Assembly: GCA_900114885.1 (NCBI GenBank)
Contig: FOUN01000002.1
Span: 1 to 64,000, forward strand
Direction of reading: 5' to 3'
DNA length: 64,000 bases
Source: Psychrobacillus psychrodurans
GTDB lineage: Bacteria > Bacillota > Bacilli > Bacillales_A > Planococcaceae
This document shows, piece by piece, positions 27,747 through 37,291 of the stretch. The position numbers were made by a program, and so were the translations under genes. The notes under the pieces were generated by a model. It had not been told where the DNA came from and did not search any database. It was given only the letters and a program-made list of their open reading frames with translations. Position 1 is the first letter of the stretch; every line of letters begins with the position of its first letter.

Positions 27747-27811
27747 TTAGAATAAGCTCTTTAAAAATAGTGAGAAGCCTTATGCAGAAATTGAAGAAGG
27801 GGTTTTGTTGA

Positions 27812-29068
27812 ATGAAAAATGTTTTATTTATTACATATTTTTTCCCACCTGCATTTAGCAGTGGGGTTTTTCGACCTACTAAATTTGTGAAATATTTAAG
27901 TAAGCATGGGAACTGGAATCCAATCGTTCTTACATTAAATCCCGAATTGCATAAACAACCAAATATTAATCAGAACTTGCTAAATGATATTCCAAGTGAC
28001 TTAGAGATTTATTATGTAAATTCTATTCAGCCTAATGAAAAAAGTGATGAGAATTTTAGGAAATTTTATCATGAAGTACATATTCCTGATGCAGAGATTG
28101 GATCGTTAATGCATTTTGTAATAAAAGGTTTGGAAATTATTAACTCTCAAAAAATAGATTTAATTTATTGTACAATTCCACCATTTACATTGGGAACTGT
28201 TGGAACAATTTTGAAGAATGTTACAGGCGTACCGCTTGTTGTAGACTATAGAGACGGTTGGGCTACCGGCAATGATATTAATAAATATCGCTCCAAAGAA
28301 GGAGTAATGTTAAATTCTTACTTTGAATCAGAAATGTTAAAATCGGTGGATGGAATTATTACAGTGGATGAGAAATTAGGGGAAATTATTTTAAAGAATA
28401 CTAGTAACATACCTATGTCTATTATTCCAAATGGATATGATACTGATGATTTGAATAGCATTAATAGAACTAATATCAAAAATGCAACTACTAATAAATA
28501 TACAATTGTTTGCTGTGGCTTTATTTACACTGCATATGAAACATACTTGAAAAAAATACTTCAAGCTATAGCAAGTCTGGTTGAACATAATATGAACATC
28601 GAATTTATAATAGCTGGAGATGTGCAAAATTCAAAGTTCTTAGATGAATTAAAGAGTTATGATTTTGTGAATTATTTAGGAGGAGTACCCTTCGAAGAAT
28701 CGTTAGATTTGATAAGTAATGCGGACATTAATCTAGTAGTGGATATACTAAGCACGTCTGCAGGTAGTAAATTTTATAATTTACTTTTAGCAAACCGATA
28801 TATATTTTCTCTTGTAAATAAAGAGAATGAATTTATTCGTGATTTTTTAGAAGACTATCCTTATAAAACTGTTTTGCCATTAGAATCTTCTGAAGAAAAA
28901 ATTAATGAATCAATAATAGAAATACTAGAATTAGACAAAACAGATCTTTATTTAGATAGTGAAGAAGTGTTAGAGAGATATAAAGAATATGATAGAGAAT
29001 ATAATACTTATAAACTAGAGAGCTTTTTTATTCAAGTTTTAAATTCTGGGAATATGCAGGAAAAGTAA
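27812..29068 (+). CDS. Family 4-like glycosyltransferase
   Basis: This 418-residue GT-B protein has the N-terminal pattern LFITYFFPPAFSSGVFRPTK of family 4 transferases, VVDYRDGW in the middle, and a C-terminal nucleotide-sugar domain (IPNGYDTDD, CCGFIYT, FIIAGDV, NYLGGVPFEE). It probably adds a sugar to the flagellar or surface glycan. It is followed closely by a methyltransferase gene. Confidence 0.85.
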   Translation: MKNVLFITYFFPPAFSSGVFRPTKFVKYLSKHGNWNPIVLTLNPELHKQPNINQNLLNDIPSDLEIYYVNSIQPNEKSDENFRKFYHEVHIPDAEIGSLMHFVIKGLEIINSQKIDLIYCTIPPFTLGTVGTILKNVTGVPLVVDYRDGWATGNDINKYRSKEGVMLNSYFESEMLKSVDGIITVDEKLGEIILKNTSNIPMSIIPNGYDTDDLNSINRTNIKNATTNKYTIVCCGFIYTAYETYLKKILQAIASLVEHNMNIEFIIAGDVQNSKFLDELKSYDFVNYLGGVPFEESLDLISNADINLVVDILSTSAGSKFYNLLLANRYIFSLVNKENEFIRDFLEDYPYKTVLPLESSEEKINESIIEILELDKTDLYLDSEEVLERYKEYDREYNTYKLESFFIQVLNSGNMQEK

Positions 29069-29095
29069 TTGACTATGTTGAATCCGGAGGTAAAA

Positions 29096-29983
29096 ATGGA
29101 CTATTCAAAAGTTGAAGATACAAACTGTTCTATTTGTAACTCTAATAGATATTCTATTATAGCAGATAAAGTTCAATTTGAAATGCCTTATCGAACAGTA
29201 ATATGTCGGGAATGTGGATTCATTTATTTAAATCCTATCCCGGTTAAAAAAGAACTAAATAATTTTTATACTTATGAATATAAGAAGTATTACGGGGTTC
29301 CAGTAGAAATAACGGATCTTAGTTATAAAAAACGTGGATATGAAATATATGAATTTATAAAAGAGTTTACCTCAACTGTTAATAAGATTCTTGAGATTGG
29401 AGCAGGTGGTGGAGGTAACTTATTAGGATTATCCGAAAAGTTTAATACGAACTATCTAGCAGCAGTTGAACCTGGAGGTAGTAGTAACAGAAGCTTGTTA
29501 TCAGGTAAAATAAATGTTTTAGGTGAGTTTTATGATGAAGAACCTTTAAATATAAAGGAATATGATTTAATCATACTTTCTCATATATTAGAGCACTTCT
29601 ATAATCCTAAAAAAGTATTAAAAAAATTGTGGGAAGAAACTTCTGATGAAGCGATAATATATATTGCTATTCCGTCTTTAAGTGCTATTGATCAAAAAAA
29701 ATATTCGTACCATTCTGCACTAGAGGATTATTGGTTTAGAATAGTACACTTGTCATATTTTCATAAACAAAATATTTTAGATTTATTAGAAATGACAGGA
29801 TGGAATATGATGAAAATACACGAAAAAGGAAATGGAGAGTTATTAATTGTAGTTAAAAAATCTTCGAGTTTAAATGAAAATAGGGAGATTAAGAATGTAT
29901 ATGACTTACATTTGGAAGAAGTAAATTTCTATAGAGATAGTAACGATTTAAAGACTAAAAATAGAAGAGAATCACATGGTTAA
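29096..29983 (+). CDS. SAM-dependent methyltransferase with zinc-binding N-terminus
   Basis: This 295-residue protein has two Cys pairs at the N-terminus (CSICNSNRY and CRECGFIYLNP), then a class I methyltransferase fold (ILEIGAGGGGNLLGL, LIILSHILEHFYNPKKVL). This layout is common in sugar methyltransferases of surface-glycan clusters. I choose ATG 29096 behind CCGGAGG rather than the TTG at 29069. It overlaps the next gene by eight bases. Confidence 0.85.
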   Translation: MDYSKVEDTNCSICNSNRYSIIADKVQFEMPYRTVICRECGFIYLNPIPVKKELNNFYTYEYKKYYGVPVEITDLSYKKRGYEIYEFIKEFTSTVNKILEIGAGGGGNLLGLSEKFNTNYLAAVEPGGSSNRSLLSGKINVLGEFYDEEPLNIKEYDLIILSHILEHFYNPKKVLKKLWEETSDEAIIYIAIPSLSAIDQKKYSYHSALEDYWFRIVHLSYFHKQNILDLLEMTGWNMMKIHEKGNGELLIVVKKSSSLNENREIKNVYDLHLEEVNFYRDSNDLKTKNRRESHG

Positions 29984-30764
29984 AAAATATAATTTAAGTT
30001 ATTGGAGGCATTTTGTGTATAAAAATTATATAGCAGAAGAGCAAGCCACAATTCTTGATGCTCTAACTATTATTGATAGAAATCAAAAAGGTTTTGTTGT
30101 TGTTACAGATACATATAATAAAGTAATAGGAACTTTAACGGATGGTGATATTCGAAGGGCTTTAATAGAGGGGATTTCATTGTCGTCAAAAGTTTCGGAA
30201 GTAGTTAATAGTAACTTTAAAAGTATAAGAGAAAATGATGAATTTGAAACAGTAGTGAATATTTTTAAAGATTCAAAGATAGAATTTTTACCAATAATTA
30301 ACGAGGAAAAAGTGTTGTTAAATGTAGTGACAAAAAAACAATTACATATAATATTGTTAGAAGATTCTAAATGGCAGCCTAATAGAGATTTTAGTTTATT
30401 AGATGATGAGAAGTTGGAACAAGAAATTTATAATCGTCCATGGGGATATTATAAAACTGTTTTTTTAAGCGATTTTACAAGAGCAAAGATTATTTGTGTT
30501 TATCCAAAAGGTAAATTAAGCATACAAGAACATAAATATAGGGAAGAACATTGGGTGATTGTTAAAGGGAAAGGTGAATTAACACTTGGCGAAAGTATAA
30601 AAAGTATGACGAGTGGAGATTATATCTTTGTTCCTAAAAGTTGTAAACATTCAATAGAAAATATTTCAGATGAAGAAAATCTATTTATTTCAGAAGTGCA
30701 ATTAGGGAGTTATTTTGGAGAAGATGATATTATTAGATATTCCGATATTTATGGGAGAGTTTAA
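29976..30764 (+). CDS. CBS-pair/type II phosphomannose isomerase cupin fusion
   Basis: This 262-residue protein joins two parts. Residues about 15-130 form a pair of CBS motifs (GFVVVTDTYNKVIGTLTDGD, cut at 20; then FLPIINEEKVLLNVVTKKQL), which usually bind adenine nucleotides. Residues about 150-262 are the cupin domain of type II mannose-6-phosphate isomerase (NRPWGYYKT, KLSIQEHKYREEHWVIVKGK, YIFVPKSCKHSIEN, GSYFGEDDIIRYSDIYGR). That domain is normally the C-terminal half of bifunctional ManC. Here ManC (35488) is encoded separately and ends where the cupin would begin. The metal-binding Glu/His of EHKYREEHW are kept, so isomerase activity is plausible. Confidence 0.85.
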   Translation: MVKKYNLSYWRHFVYKNYIAEEQATILDALTIIDRNQKGFVVVTDTYNKVIGTLTDGDIRRALIEGISLSSKVSEVVNSNFKSIRENDEFETVVNIFKDSKIEFLPIINEEKVLLNVVTKKQLHIILLEDSKWQPNRDFSLLDDEKLEQEIYNRPWGYYKTVFLSDFTRAKIICVYPKGKLSIQEHKYREEHWVIVKGKGELTLGESIKSMTSGDYIFVPKSCKHSIENISDEENLFISEVQLGSYFGEDDIIRYSDIYGRV

Positions 30765-30778
30765 GAAGGAGAGTTATT

Positions 30779-31840
30779 ATGTTTAATAAATCAATAAGAA
30801 TTTCTGATAGGGTTATAGACTCCCAATCTCCTGTATTTATCATAGCAGAAATTGGAGTTAATCATAATGGAAACATTGACTTAGCTAAAAGAATGATAGA
30901 TGAAGCTTCAGAGGCTAAAGTAGATGCTGTGAAGTTTCAGTCTTTTTATCCAGAAGAGCTACTTATTTACAATGCCTCTAAAGCACCTTATCAATTACGA
31001 ACTACGAATAAAAAGGAAAGTCAGCTTGAAATGTTAGAGAACCTAATGCTAACAGTAGATGAAATGGTGGAATTAAAATCTTATGTAGAAACAAAAGGAT
31101 TAATTTTTTTATCAACACCATTTGAAGAAAAAAGCCTTTACGATTTAGAAAAAATGGATATTGATGCTTTTAAAATTAGTTCGACTGATACGACAAACTT
31201 ATTATTCTTAAAAAAAGTAGCTAGATTAGGAAAACCTATTTTGCTGTCTACAGGTATGTGTACATCTGAAGAGATAACTGAGGCGTTACATGTAATTAGG
31301 AGTGAAGGAAATACGGATGTGATATTACTTCATTGTACTTCAAATTACCCAACGCCAATTGATGAAGTGAACATGAAAGTGATCCCTAATCTGGCTGAAG
31401 ATTTTCAAATCATAATGGGTTATTCTGATCATACAGAAGGAGTAGGTATAGCTCCATTTACAGTACCATTAGGAGTTAAAGTGATTGAGAAGCACTTTAC
31501 TTTGGACAAAACAATGGAAGGGCCAGATCATTTAGCATCATTAGACAAAAATGAATTAATATCACTAGTTGAGACAATTAGATTCGTTGAGGCAAGCTTA
31601 GGTGACGGTATTAAAAAACCTACTAGTAGTGAAAAAGTTACGAAAAATAATATGCAAAAAAAGCTAGTTCTTGCTAAAGAAATAAATGAAAGTGAAATTC
31701 TTACGGAAGATTTTTTAACTGCAAAGCGTAGTGATATAGGAATTCCTGCTAATAAGGTTTTTAATTATATCGGAAAAAGAGTAAAAACAAGCCTTTCGAT
31801 AAATCATATTTTAAAAGAAGACGATATCTATGAATTATAA
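30779..31840 (+). CDS. Nonulosonic acid synthase (NeuB/LegI family)
   Basis: This enzyme condenses phosphoenolpyruvate with a six-carbon 2-acetamido sugar to give a nine-carbon acid. The 353-residue protein has the TIM-barrel signatures IIAEIGVNHNGNIDLAK, VDAVKFQS, LLSTGM, LHCTSNYPTP, GYSDHTEG and IEKHFTLD, and a C-terminal SAF/antifreeze-like domain (about 285-350). It is a second synthase, distinct from PseI at 44768 (which reads IIAEMSGNHNQS). Whether the product is legionaminic, neuraminic or another acid cannot be decided. It overlaps the acetyltransferase gene by 11 bases. Confidence 0.9.
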   Translation: MFNKSIRISDRVIDSQSPVFIIAEIGVNHNGNIDLAKRMIDEASEAKVDAVKFQSFYPEELLIYNASKAPYQLRTTNKKESQLEMLENLMLTVDEMVELKSYVETKGLIFLSTPFEEKSLYDLEKMDIDAFKISSTDTTNLLFLKKVARLGKPILLSTGMCTSEEITEALHVIRSEGNTDVILLHCTSNYPTPIDEVNMKVIPNLAEDFQIIMGYSDHTEGVGIAPFTVPLGVKVIEKHFTLDKTMEGPDHLASLDKNELISLVETIRFVEASLGDGIKKPTSSEKVTKNNMQKKLVLAKEINESEILTEDFLTAKRSDIGIPANKVFNYIGKRVKTSLSINHILKEDDIYEL

Positions 31841-32477
31841 AACTTTAGCAATAATAGGTGCAGGTGGGCATGCAAGATCTGTCTATAGTTGGTTAGAGCA
31901 ATCAAATATAAGTTATTTAGAACTTTTTTTTGTTGATAAAAATAAAAAAAAAAATGATGAAGAAATTTTCAATCATACTATTATTCAAAAAGAATGGATA
32001 AATTTACATGGAATTAAAACAGAAGCATGTTTGTTAGCTATTGGAGACAATAATTTAAGAAAACAATTATATGAACATTTATTACACCATAATAAAGTAA
32101 TCATTGGCATATTTCACAATTCTGTTATTTTAGGTATTGGTTCTAAAGTTCACAATAGTACTTTAATAGGTCCTCTTTCAATAGTAGGACCTCTTGTTGT
32201 TTTAAATGAAAATATAATTGTAAACTCTGGGGTAATTATTGAGCATGAAACTGTAATAGGGCCACATTCTCATATTGCTCCAGGAGCAAAAATTGCAGGT
32301 AGGGTAACAATTGGAGAAAGCGTTTTTATAGGTATAGGTGCTGTTGTAAAAGAAAATATTGTCATAGGTGATAATGTAATAGTAGGAGCAGGTGCAGTAG
32401 TTACAAAAAATATTCCAAGCAATTCAATTGTGGCGGGAGTACCAGCAAAAATAATTAGAAAGTTGGATTCAAAATGA
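31830..32477 (+). CDS. NeuD/PglD-type sugar O/N-acyltransferase
   Basis: This 215-residue protein has an N-terminal Rossmann-like domain (LAIIGAGGHARSVYSWLEQS) and a C-terminal left-handed beta-helix of hexapeptide repeats (VIIEHETVIGPHSHIAPGAK, VTIGESVFIGIGAVVKEN, and GVPAKIIRKL at the end). Related enzymes acetylate sialic or legionaminic acid precursors or 4-amino sugars such as perosamine. Both kinds of substrate are possible here, since the cluster has both pathways. Confidence 0.85.
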   Translation: MNYKTLAIIGAGGHARSVYSWLEQSNISYLELFFVDKNKKKNDEEIFNHTIIQKEWINLHGIKTEACLLAIGDNNLRKQLYEHLLHHNKVIIGIFHNSVILGIGSKVHNSTLIGPLSIVGPLVVLNENIIVNSGVIIEHETVIGPHSHIAPGAKIAGRVTIGESVFIGIGAVVKENIVIGDNVIVGAGAVVTKNIPSNSIVAGVPAKIIRKLDSK

Positions 32478-33334
32478 ATATATATGTTTCCACCTCAGCT
32501 ATTAGAAATCCTTTTGATTTAAAGGAAGTTTTAGAGAAATTTAATCAACTAAATATTACTAATATAGAATTAGGATCATCGCATCAATATATTGAAGATT
32601 TAGAATGCTTATTAGAAAAGTTTAAAGAAAACAAATATGTTATTCACAATTATTTCCCTCCACTACTAGAACCGATAGCTTTAAATATTGCATCTAAAAA
32701 TACAGAGATAAGAAATACTTCAATAAATATGGCAAAAAATGCCATAGACTTATGTGTTAAATTAAATGCTCCAATTTATTCAATGCATGCAGGAATGTTA
32801 GCTGATCCTAATGAGATTAAGTTTTTTGAAGGATTTGCTTTCACAGAGGAACAATTTGATGAAGATAAATATAATTCAGCATTTTTGCATTTGATTGCTT
32901 CTTGCAAAGAAATTAATCTATACGCTAAGAGATGCGGAGTGAAATTTGCAATAGAAACATCTGGGGGACATCCAAAAAAGTTTAAGTATTTGTTAATGAC
33001 AAAAATTATGGAATTTAGAAAGTTGATAACAGAAGTTAACGATGACAATTTTGGAATACTACTAGATATTGGTCATTATAACCTTGCAACACATTTATAT
33101 GAAAAAGAAGATATCAACACATTTATTTCAGAATTTAAAAATAATATTTTGCAAATTCATATTCATCATAATGATGGTTCGGATGACCAGCATTTGCAGC
33201 CTACAATGAAGGAATTAAATTATTTAAAGAATATTAATAAGGAAACAATTATCGTTTTGGAGTCCATGAATAATTCACCTGAATCAATTTTAGAACAATA
33301 CAATACAATTAAAACTTTTTTATCGAAAGGGTGA
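32474..33334 (+). CDS. TIM-barrel sugar isomerase/epimerase-like protein
   Basis: This 286-residue protein belongs to the xylose-isomerase-like/AP-endonuclease-2 barrel family. Probable metal ligands are in SMHAGM, AIETSGG, LLDIGHYNLA, IHIHHNDGSDDQH and VLESM. The gene overlaps the acetyltransferase by four bases, inside the second nonulosonate module. That module has no recognisable NeuC/LegG 2-epimerase in this window, so this barrel may replace it; that is speculative. It could instead act on another intermediate. Confidence 0.75.
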   Translation: MNIYVSTSAIRNPFDLKEVLEKFNQLNITNIELGSSHQYIEDLECLLEKFKENKYVIHNYFPPLLEPIALNIASKNTEIRNTSINMAKNAIDLCVKLNAPIYSMHAGMLADPNEIKFFEGFAFTEEQFDEDKYNSAFLHLIASCKEINLYAKRCGVKFAIETSGGHPKKFKYLLMTKIMEFRKLITEVNDDNFGILLDIGHYNLATHLYEKEDINTFISEFKNNILQIHIHHNDGSDDQHLQPTMKELNYLKNINKETIIVLESMNNSPESILEQYNTIKTFLSKG

Positions 33335-33340
33335 GCTAAA

Positions 33341-34456
33341 TTGGTACAACAAATTAAATACCCAATATCTAGACCCTATTTGACAGAATTTGAGCGTCAA
33401 AATGTGATAGACGCATATGATTCTTCCTGGATTTCAAGTACTGGAGAGTATATTGATCTATTTGAACAAAAATTTTCTGACTATATAGGTTCTAAATTTG
33501 GTATAGCAATGTCAAATGGTACAACCGCAATTCATATAGCTTTAGAAGTTTTAAATATTGGCAAAGATGATGAGGTGATTGTACCTGATTTAACTTTTGC
33601 TGCAACAATTAATGCAGTATTACATGCAGGCGCTAAACCAGTAATAGTTGATATTAATAAAGAAAATTGTTGTATTAGCCCGGAAAGTATTGAAAAAGCG
33701 ATTACGAGTAAAACTAAAGCAATTATTCCTGTTCATTTATATGGTATGCCATGTGAGATGGATAGAATTATGGATATATCTAAAAAGTATGGTTTGTATG
33801 TAATTGAAGATTGTGCAGAGGCTCACGGTGCAAGCTATAAAGGAAAGAAAGTTGGATCCATTGGGCATATTGGATGTTTTTCTTTCTTTGCTAATAAGAT
33901 TATTACAACTGGTGAAGGCGGAATGTGTGTGACTAGCGATGAAAACATCATGAAAAAGTTACGCATTTTACGCGATCATGGGATGAGCAAAGAAAAAAAG
34001 TATTTCCATGAAGAAATTGGTTATAACTATCGTATGACTAACATTCAAGCGGCTATAGGAGTAGCTCAACTAGATAGAATTGAACAAATTCTTTCAGAAA
34101 GAGATACAATCTCTAGATTATATAAAACTTATCTTAAGGATGTTGAGGAAATATCGACACAACTAGCATGTAAAGAGGGAACAAATGTGAACTGGTTGTT
34201 TCCATTAACAATTGAAGCATGTTATAGAGATACGTTGTTGGAAAAATTAAAAGAACATGGTATTGATAGCAGAGCATTTTTCTACCCATTATCTAGTATG
34301 CCAATATACAAAGAGTATGCTAAGGACATTAGTGAAAGCTTAGAGGTTTCTCTAAAGGGGTTTAACCTTCCTACTTATATTGGTTTAACAGAGGAAGACA
34401 TTTATGAGATTGTAAAAGCTATTCAAAGTATATTATATGAAATTAGGTGTGAATAA
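33341..34456 (+). CDS. DegT/DnrJ-family aminotransferase, GDP-perosamine synthase-like
   Basis: This PLP enzyme of 371 residues has the sugar-aminotransferase signatures [56 protein letters not shown], the Schiff-base Lys in [14 protein letters not shown], and RDHGMS ... [18 protein letters not shown]. This wording is close to perosamine synthase (PerA), which aminates GDP-4-keto-6-deoxymannose. The gmd gene that makes that substrate follows with a one-base overlap, supporting the reading. A legionaminate-pathway LegC role is the alternative. The start is TTG behind AAGGGTGAGC. Confidence 0.82.
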   Translation: MVQQIKYPISRPYLTEFERQNVIDAYDSSWISSTGEYIDLFEQKFSDYIGSKFGIAMSNGTTAIHIALEVLNIGKDDEVIVPDLTFAATINAVLHAGAKPVIVDINKENCCISPESIEKAITSKTKAIIPVHLYGMPCEMDRIMDISKKYGLYVIEDCAEAHGASYKGKKVGSIGHIGCFSFFANKIITTGEGGMCVTSDENIMKKLRILRDHGMSKEKKYFHEEIGYNYRMTNIQAAIGVAQLDRIEQILSERDTISRLYKTYLKDVEEISTQLACKEGTNVNWLFPLTIEACYRDTLLEKLKEHGIDSRAFFYPLSSMPIYKEYAKDISESLEVSLKGFNLPTYIGLTEEDIYEIVKAIQSILYEIRCE

Positions 34457-35469
34457 TGAAAGTGGCATTTATTACAGGAGTAAATGGACAAGATGGAGCT
34501 TACTTATCAGAATTTTTATTGAAAAAAAATTATATTGTTCATGGGCTTATTCGACGTTCTTCATTGGAGAAGTTTGATAGAATAGAAAATTTAATTTTGA
34601 ATTCAAATTTTATTTTACATTATGGTGATTTATCGGATTCCACCAATTTAATACGATTAATTTCTGAAATTCAGCCCGATGAAATATATAATTTAGCAGC
34701 ACAGAGTCATGTACAAGTATCATTTGAAACTCCTGAATACACAGCAAATACAGATGGTATTGGGACATTACGTATTTTAGAAGCTATTCGAATATTAGGT
34801 TTAGAAAAGAAAACAAAATTTTATCAAGCTTCAACTAGTGAATTGTTTGGAAAGGTTGTAGAAACACCACAAACAGAAAAAACGCCTTTTTATCCTAGAA
34901 GCCCTTACGCTGCTGCAAAAATATATGGTTATTGGATTACAGTAAACTATCGAGAAGCTTATAATATGTTTGCATGCAATGGTATACTTTTTAATCATGA
35001 ATCCCCTTTGCGTGGTGAATCATTTGTTACTAGAAAAATTACAATTGCTGCTACTAAAATTAAAAAAGGTTTGCAAGATTGTTTATATCTTGGAAACTTA
35101 GATGCTAAACGTGATTGGGGATTTGCTGGAGATTTCGTTGAAGCAATGTGGTTAATGCTTCAACAGGATCATCCTGAAGATTTTGTTATTGCAACAGGTA
35201 AAACACGTACGGTACGGGAATTTGTTGAAAAAACTTTTGAAGAGATAGATATTAATATTGAATGGCAAGGTAACGGAGTAGATGAAGTAGGTATTGATAG
35301 TGCAACCAAAAAAGTAATACTAGCAATCGACCCGAAATTCTTTAGACCAACAGAAGTAGATTTACTTTTAGGGGATTATTCTAAAGCAAGGTCAGTGCTA
35401 GGTTGGGAACCTAAAACAACATTTGAAGAGTTAGTGAAAATGATGGTTCAATCAGATTTGAAAAAGTGA
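34456..35469 (+). CDS. gmd: GDP-mannose 4,6-dehydratase
   Basis: Gmd converts GDP-D-mannose to GDP-4-keto-6-deoxy-D-mannose. The 337-residue protein has the strongly conserved family blocks [81 protein letters not shown] and [18 protein letters not shown]. Substitutions relative to typical Gmd are few (PLRGE for PRRGE). Its substrate would come from ManC just downstream. Confidence 0.92.
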   Translation: MKVAFITGVNGQDGAYLSEFLLKKNYIVHGLIRRSSLEKFDRIENLILNSNFILHYGDLSDSTNLIRLISEIQPDEIYNLAAQSHVQVSFETPEYTANTDGIGTLRILEAIRILGLEKKTKFYQASTSELFGKVVETPQTEKTPFYPRSPYAAAKIYGYWITVNYREAYNMFACNGILFNHESPLRGESFVTRKITIAATKIKKGLQDCLYLGNLDAKRDWGFAGDFVEAMWLMLQQDHPEDFVIATGKTRTVREFVEKTFEEIDINIEWQGNGVDEVGIDSATKKVILAIDPKFFRPTEVDLLLGDYSKARSVLGWEPKTTFEELVKMMVQSDLKK

Positions 35470-35487
35470 GAATATTGAGGTGAGTAA

Positions 35488-36459
35488 ATGAAAATCATTG
35501 TATTATCAGGCGGATCTGGAAAAAGATTATGGCCAATGTCTACTGATCAAACACCAAAACATTTACTTCAGCTATTTGTACATGAAGATAAGAAAGAATC
35601 CATGTTACAGAGAGTTATAAGACAAATTACAACCATTGTAAACAAAGAAGATATAATTATTGCTACAACTGAAAAACAATATGAATTAGTATCAAATCAA
35701 GTGCCAGATATAACAGTTATTAAAGAACCAGAAGGAAGAGATACATTTGCTGCGATTGCTCTTGGCTGTTCCTACATTATATCCAATACTGATGCCACTA
35801 TAAATGAAGTAGTAGCGGTAGTTTCAGCAGATGCATATGTTGATTATTCATTTTATGAAAAAGTAATATCTCTGTCCGAAATAATAAAAAATAAACATTA
35901 CGGTATGGGGTTAGTAGGCATTAAACCGACTAGTCCTACTTCTAAATTTGGATACATGATACCAAAAAATTCGGGAAAATTACAAGAAATCGATAGATTT
36001 ATTGAAAAACCAGAATTTAATTTTGCAAAAGACCTGATAAAAAAAGGCGCTTTATGGAACAGTGGTGTTTTTGTATTCCCCTTGAAAACGGTATTAAATG
36101 AGCTGACGTGTAAAGGTATATCAACTAATTATGATGATTTTCTTAAACAATTCAGTTGCCTTCCTAAACGAAGTTTTGATTATGAAATCATAGAAAATTC
36201 ACAAAATATAGTAGCTGTTGAGTACGATGGATTATGGGATGATTTGGGAACTTGGGAGATATTATTAGAAAAAATTGAGCCGAAAATTAGTGGGAATGTC
36301 ACACTATCGCAAGACTGTAATGATGTCTTTGCACAAAATGAGTTAGAAATCCCCATAAAATTATTAGGCCTTTCAAATTTGATTGTAATTGCAACAAAAA
36401 ATGGAATACTAATAAGTGATAAATATGAAAGTTCACGATTAAAAGAGATATTAGATTAG
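35488..36459 (+). CDS. manC: Mannose-1-phosphate guanylyltransferase, catalytic domain only
   Basis: The 323-residue nucleotidyltransferase has the pyrophosphorylase loop LSGGSGKRLWPMS, HLLQLF, EPEGRDTFAAIALG, VVSADAYV, RFIEKPEFN and LWNSGVFVF. Full-length bacterial ManC is about 460-480 residues with a C-terminal isomerase cupin; here the protein stops after the guanylyltransferase. The missing cupin is found fused to CBS domains at 29976. It would supply GDP-mannose for Gmd. A guanylyltransferase for another hexosamine phosphate is less likely. Confidence 0.87.
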   Translation: MKIIVLSGGSGKRLWPMSTDQTPKHLLQLFVHEDKKESMLQRVIRQITTIVNKEDIIIATTEKQYELVSNQVPDITVIKEPEGRDTFAAIALGCSYIISNTDATINEVVAVVSADAYVDYSFYEKVISLSEIIKNKHYGMGLVGIKPTSPTSKFGYMIPKNSGKLQEIDRFIEKPEFNFAKDLIKKGALWNSGVFVFPLKTVLNELTCKGISTNYDDFLKQFSCLPKRSFDYEIIENSQNIVAVEYDGLWDDLGTWEILLEKIEPKISGNVTLSQDCNDVFAQNELEIPIKLLGLSNLIVIATKNGILISDKYESSRLKEILD

Positions 36460-36471
36460 AAGGTGAATTTA

Positions 36472-37146
36472 ATGAAACCTAAAATACTTGCAGTAATCCC
36501 AGCACGTGGGGGATCTAAGGGATTGCCAAGAAAGAATGTATTAAATTTGAATGGAAAACCACTAATTGGATGGACTATCGAAGCTGCTCAACAAAGTAAG
36601 TATATATCAAAAGTCATTCTTTCCTCTGACGATGAAGAAATAATAGAAGTAGCTAAAAGGATGCGGTGCGAAGTTCCTTTTACTAGACCTGCCTCATTAG
36701 CACAAGACGATTCTACAAGTATAGATGTAGTATTACATGCTCTAGAATACTTAGAAGGATTTGATTATGTAGTTTTGTTACAACCAACATCCCCTTTAAG
36801 AAATGTAGAGGATATAGATACTTGTATAAAGTATGTACTTGAAAAGAATATGGATATTTGCGTAAGTGTGACAGAGTCAGATAAATCTCCATTTTGGATG
36901 TATTGGATTAAGGATGAAAAATTGACTCCTATATTATCACAAAAACAAATGATCTTGAGAAGACAGGAGCTTCCAATATCGTATGTATTAAATGGTGCGA
37001 TATACGTAGCAAAAATATCCAAGTTCTTAGATGTAAAAACATTTTTTACTGAAGATACGCACAGTTTTGTAATGCCTAAAGAACGTTCTTTAGATATTGA
37101 TGATATGAATGATTTTAGATTATGTGAGATATTATTAAAGAAATAA
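36472..37146 (+). CDS. CMP-nonulosonic acid cytidylyltransferase (NeuA/LegF family)
   Basis: This enzyme activates a nonulosonic acid with CTP. The 224-residue protein has the loop VIPARGGSKGLPRKNVL, then LSSDDEEII, RPASLAQDDST, VVLLQPTSPLRN and the C-terminal SLDIDDMNDF. Together with the synthase at 30779 it forms a second synthase/activator pair besides the pseudaminate set. I prefer ATG 36472 behind AGAAGG over GTG 36463. Confidence 0.9.
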   Translation: MKPKILAVIPARGGSKGLPRKNVLNLNGKPLIGWTIEAAQQSKYISKVILSSDDEEIIEVAKRMRCEVPFTRPASLAQDDSTSIDVVLHALEYLEGFDYVVLLQPTSPLRNVEDIDTCIKYVLEKNMDICVSVTESDKSPFWMYWIKDEKLTPILSQKQMILRRQELPISYVLNGAIYVAKISKFLDVKTFFTEDTHSFVMPKERSLDIDDMNDFRLCEILLKK

Positions 37147-37291
37147 AGGAAATAAGGAAGCAGTGATAGTAAGAATGGAACATTTCATATTGGCGGATAT
37201 AGGGTGCTGTAACCTATTGTTAGAACTGAACTCACTTGATATAAGAATATAATTTTGAAATACGAAATAATTAAAATTAGGATGCGATTCT

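Noticed and set aside
33341-34456. Calling the DegT-family enzyme LegC of a legionaminate pathway
   Set aside because: Its motifs and the adjoining gmd fit GDP-perosamine synthase better; the LegC reading is kept only as an alternative.
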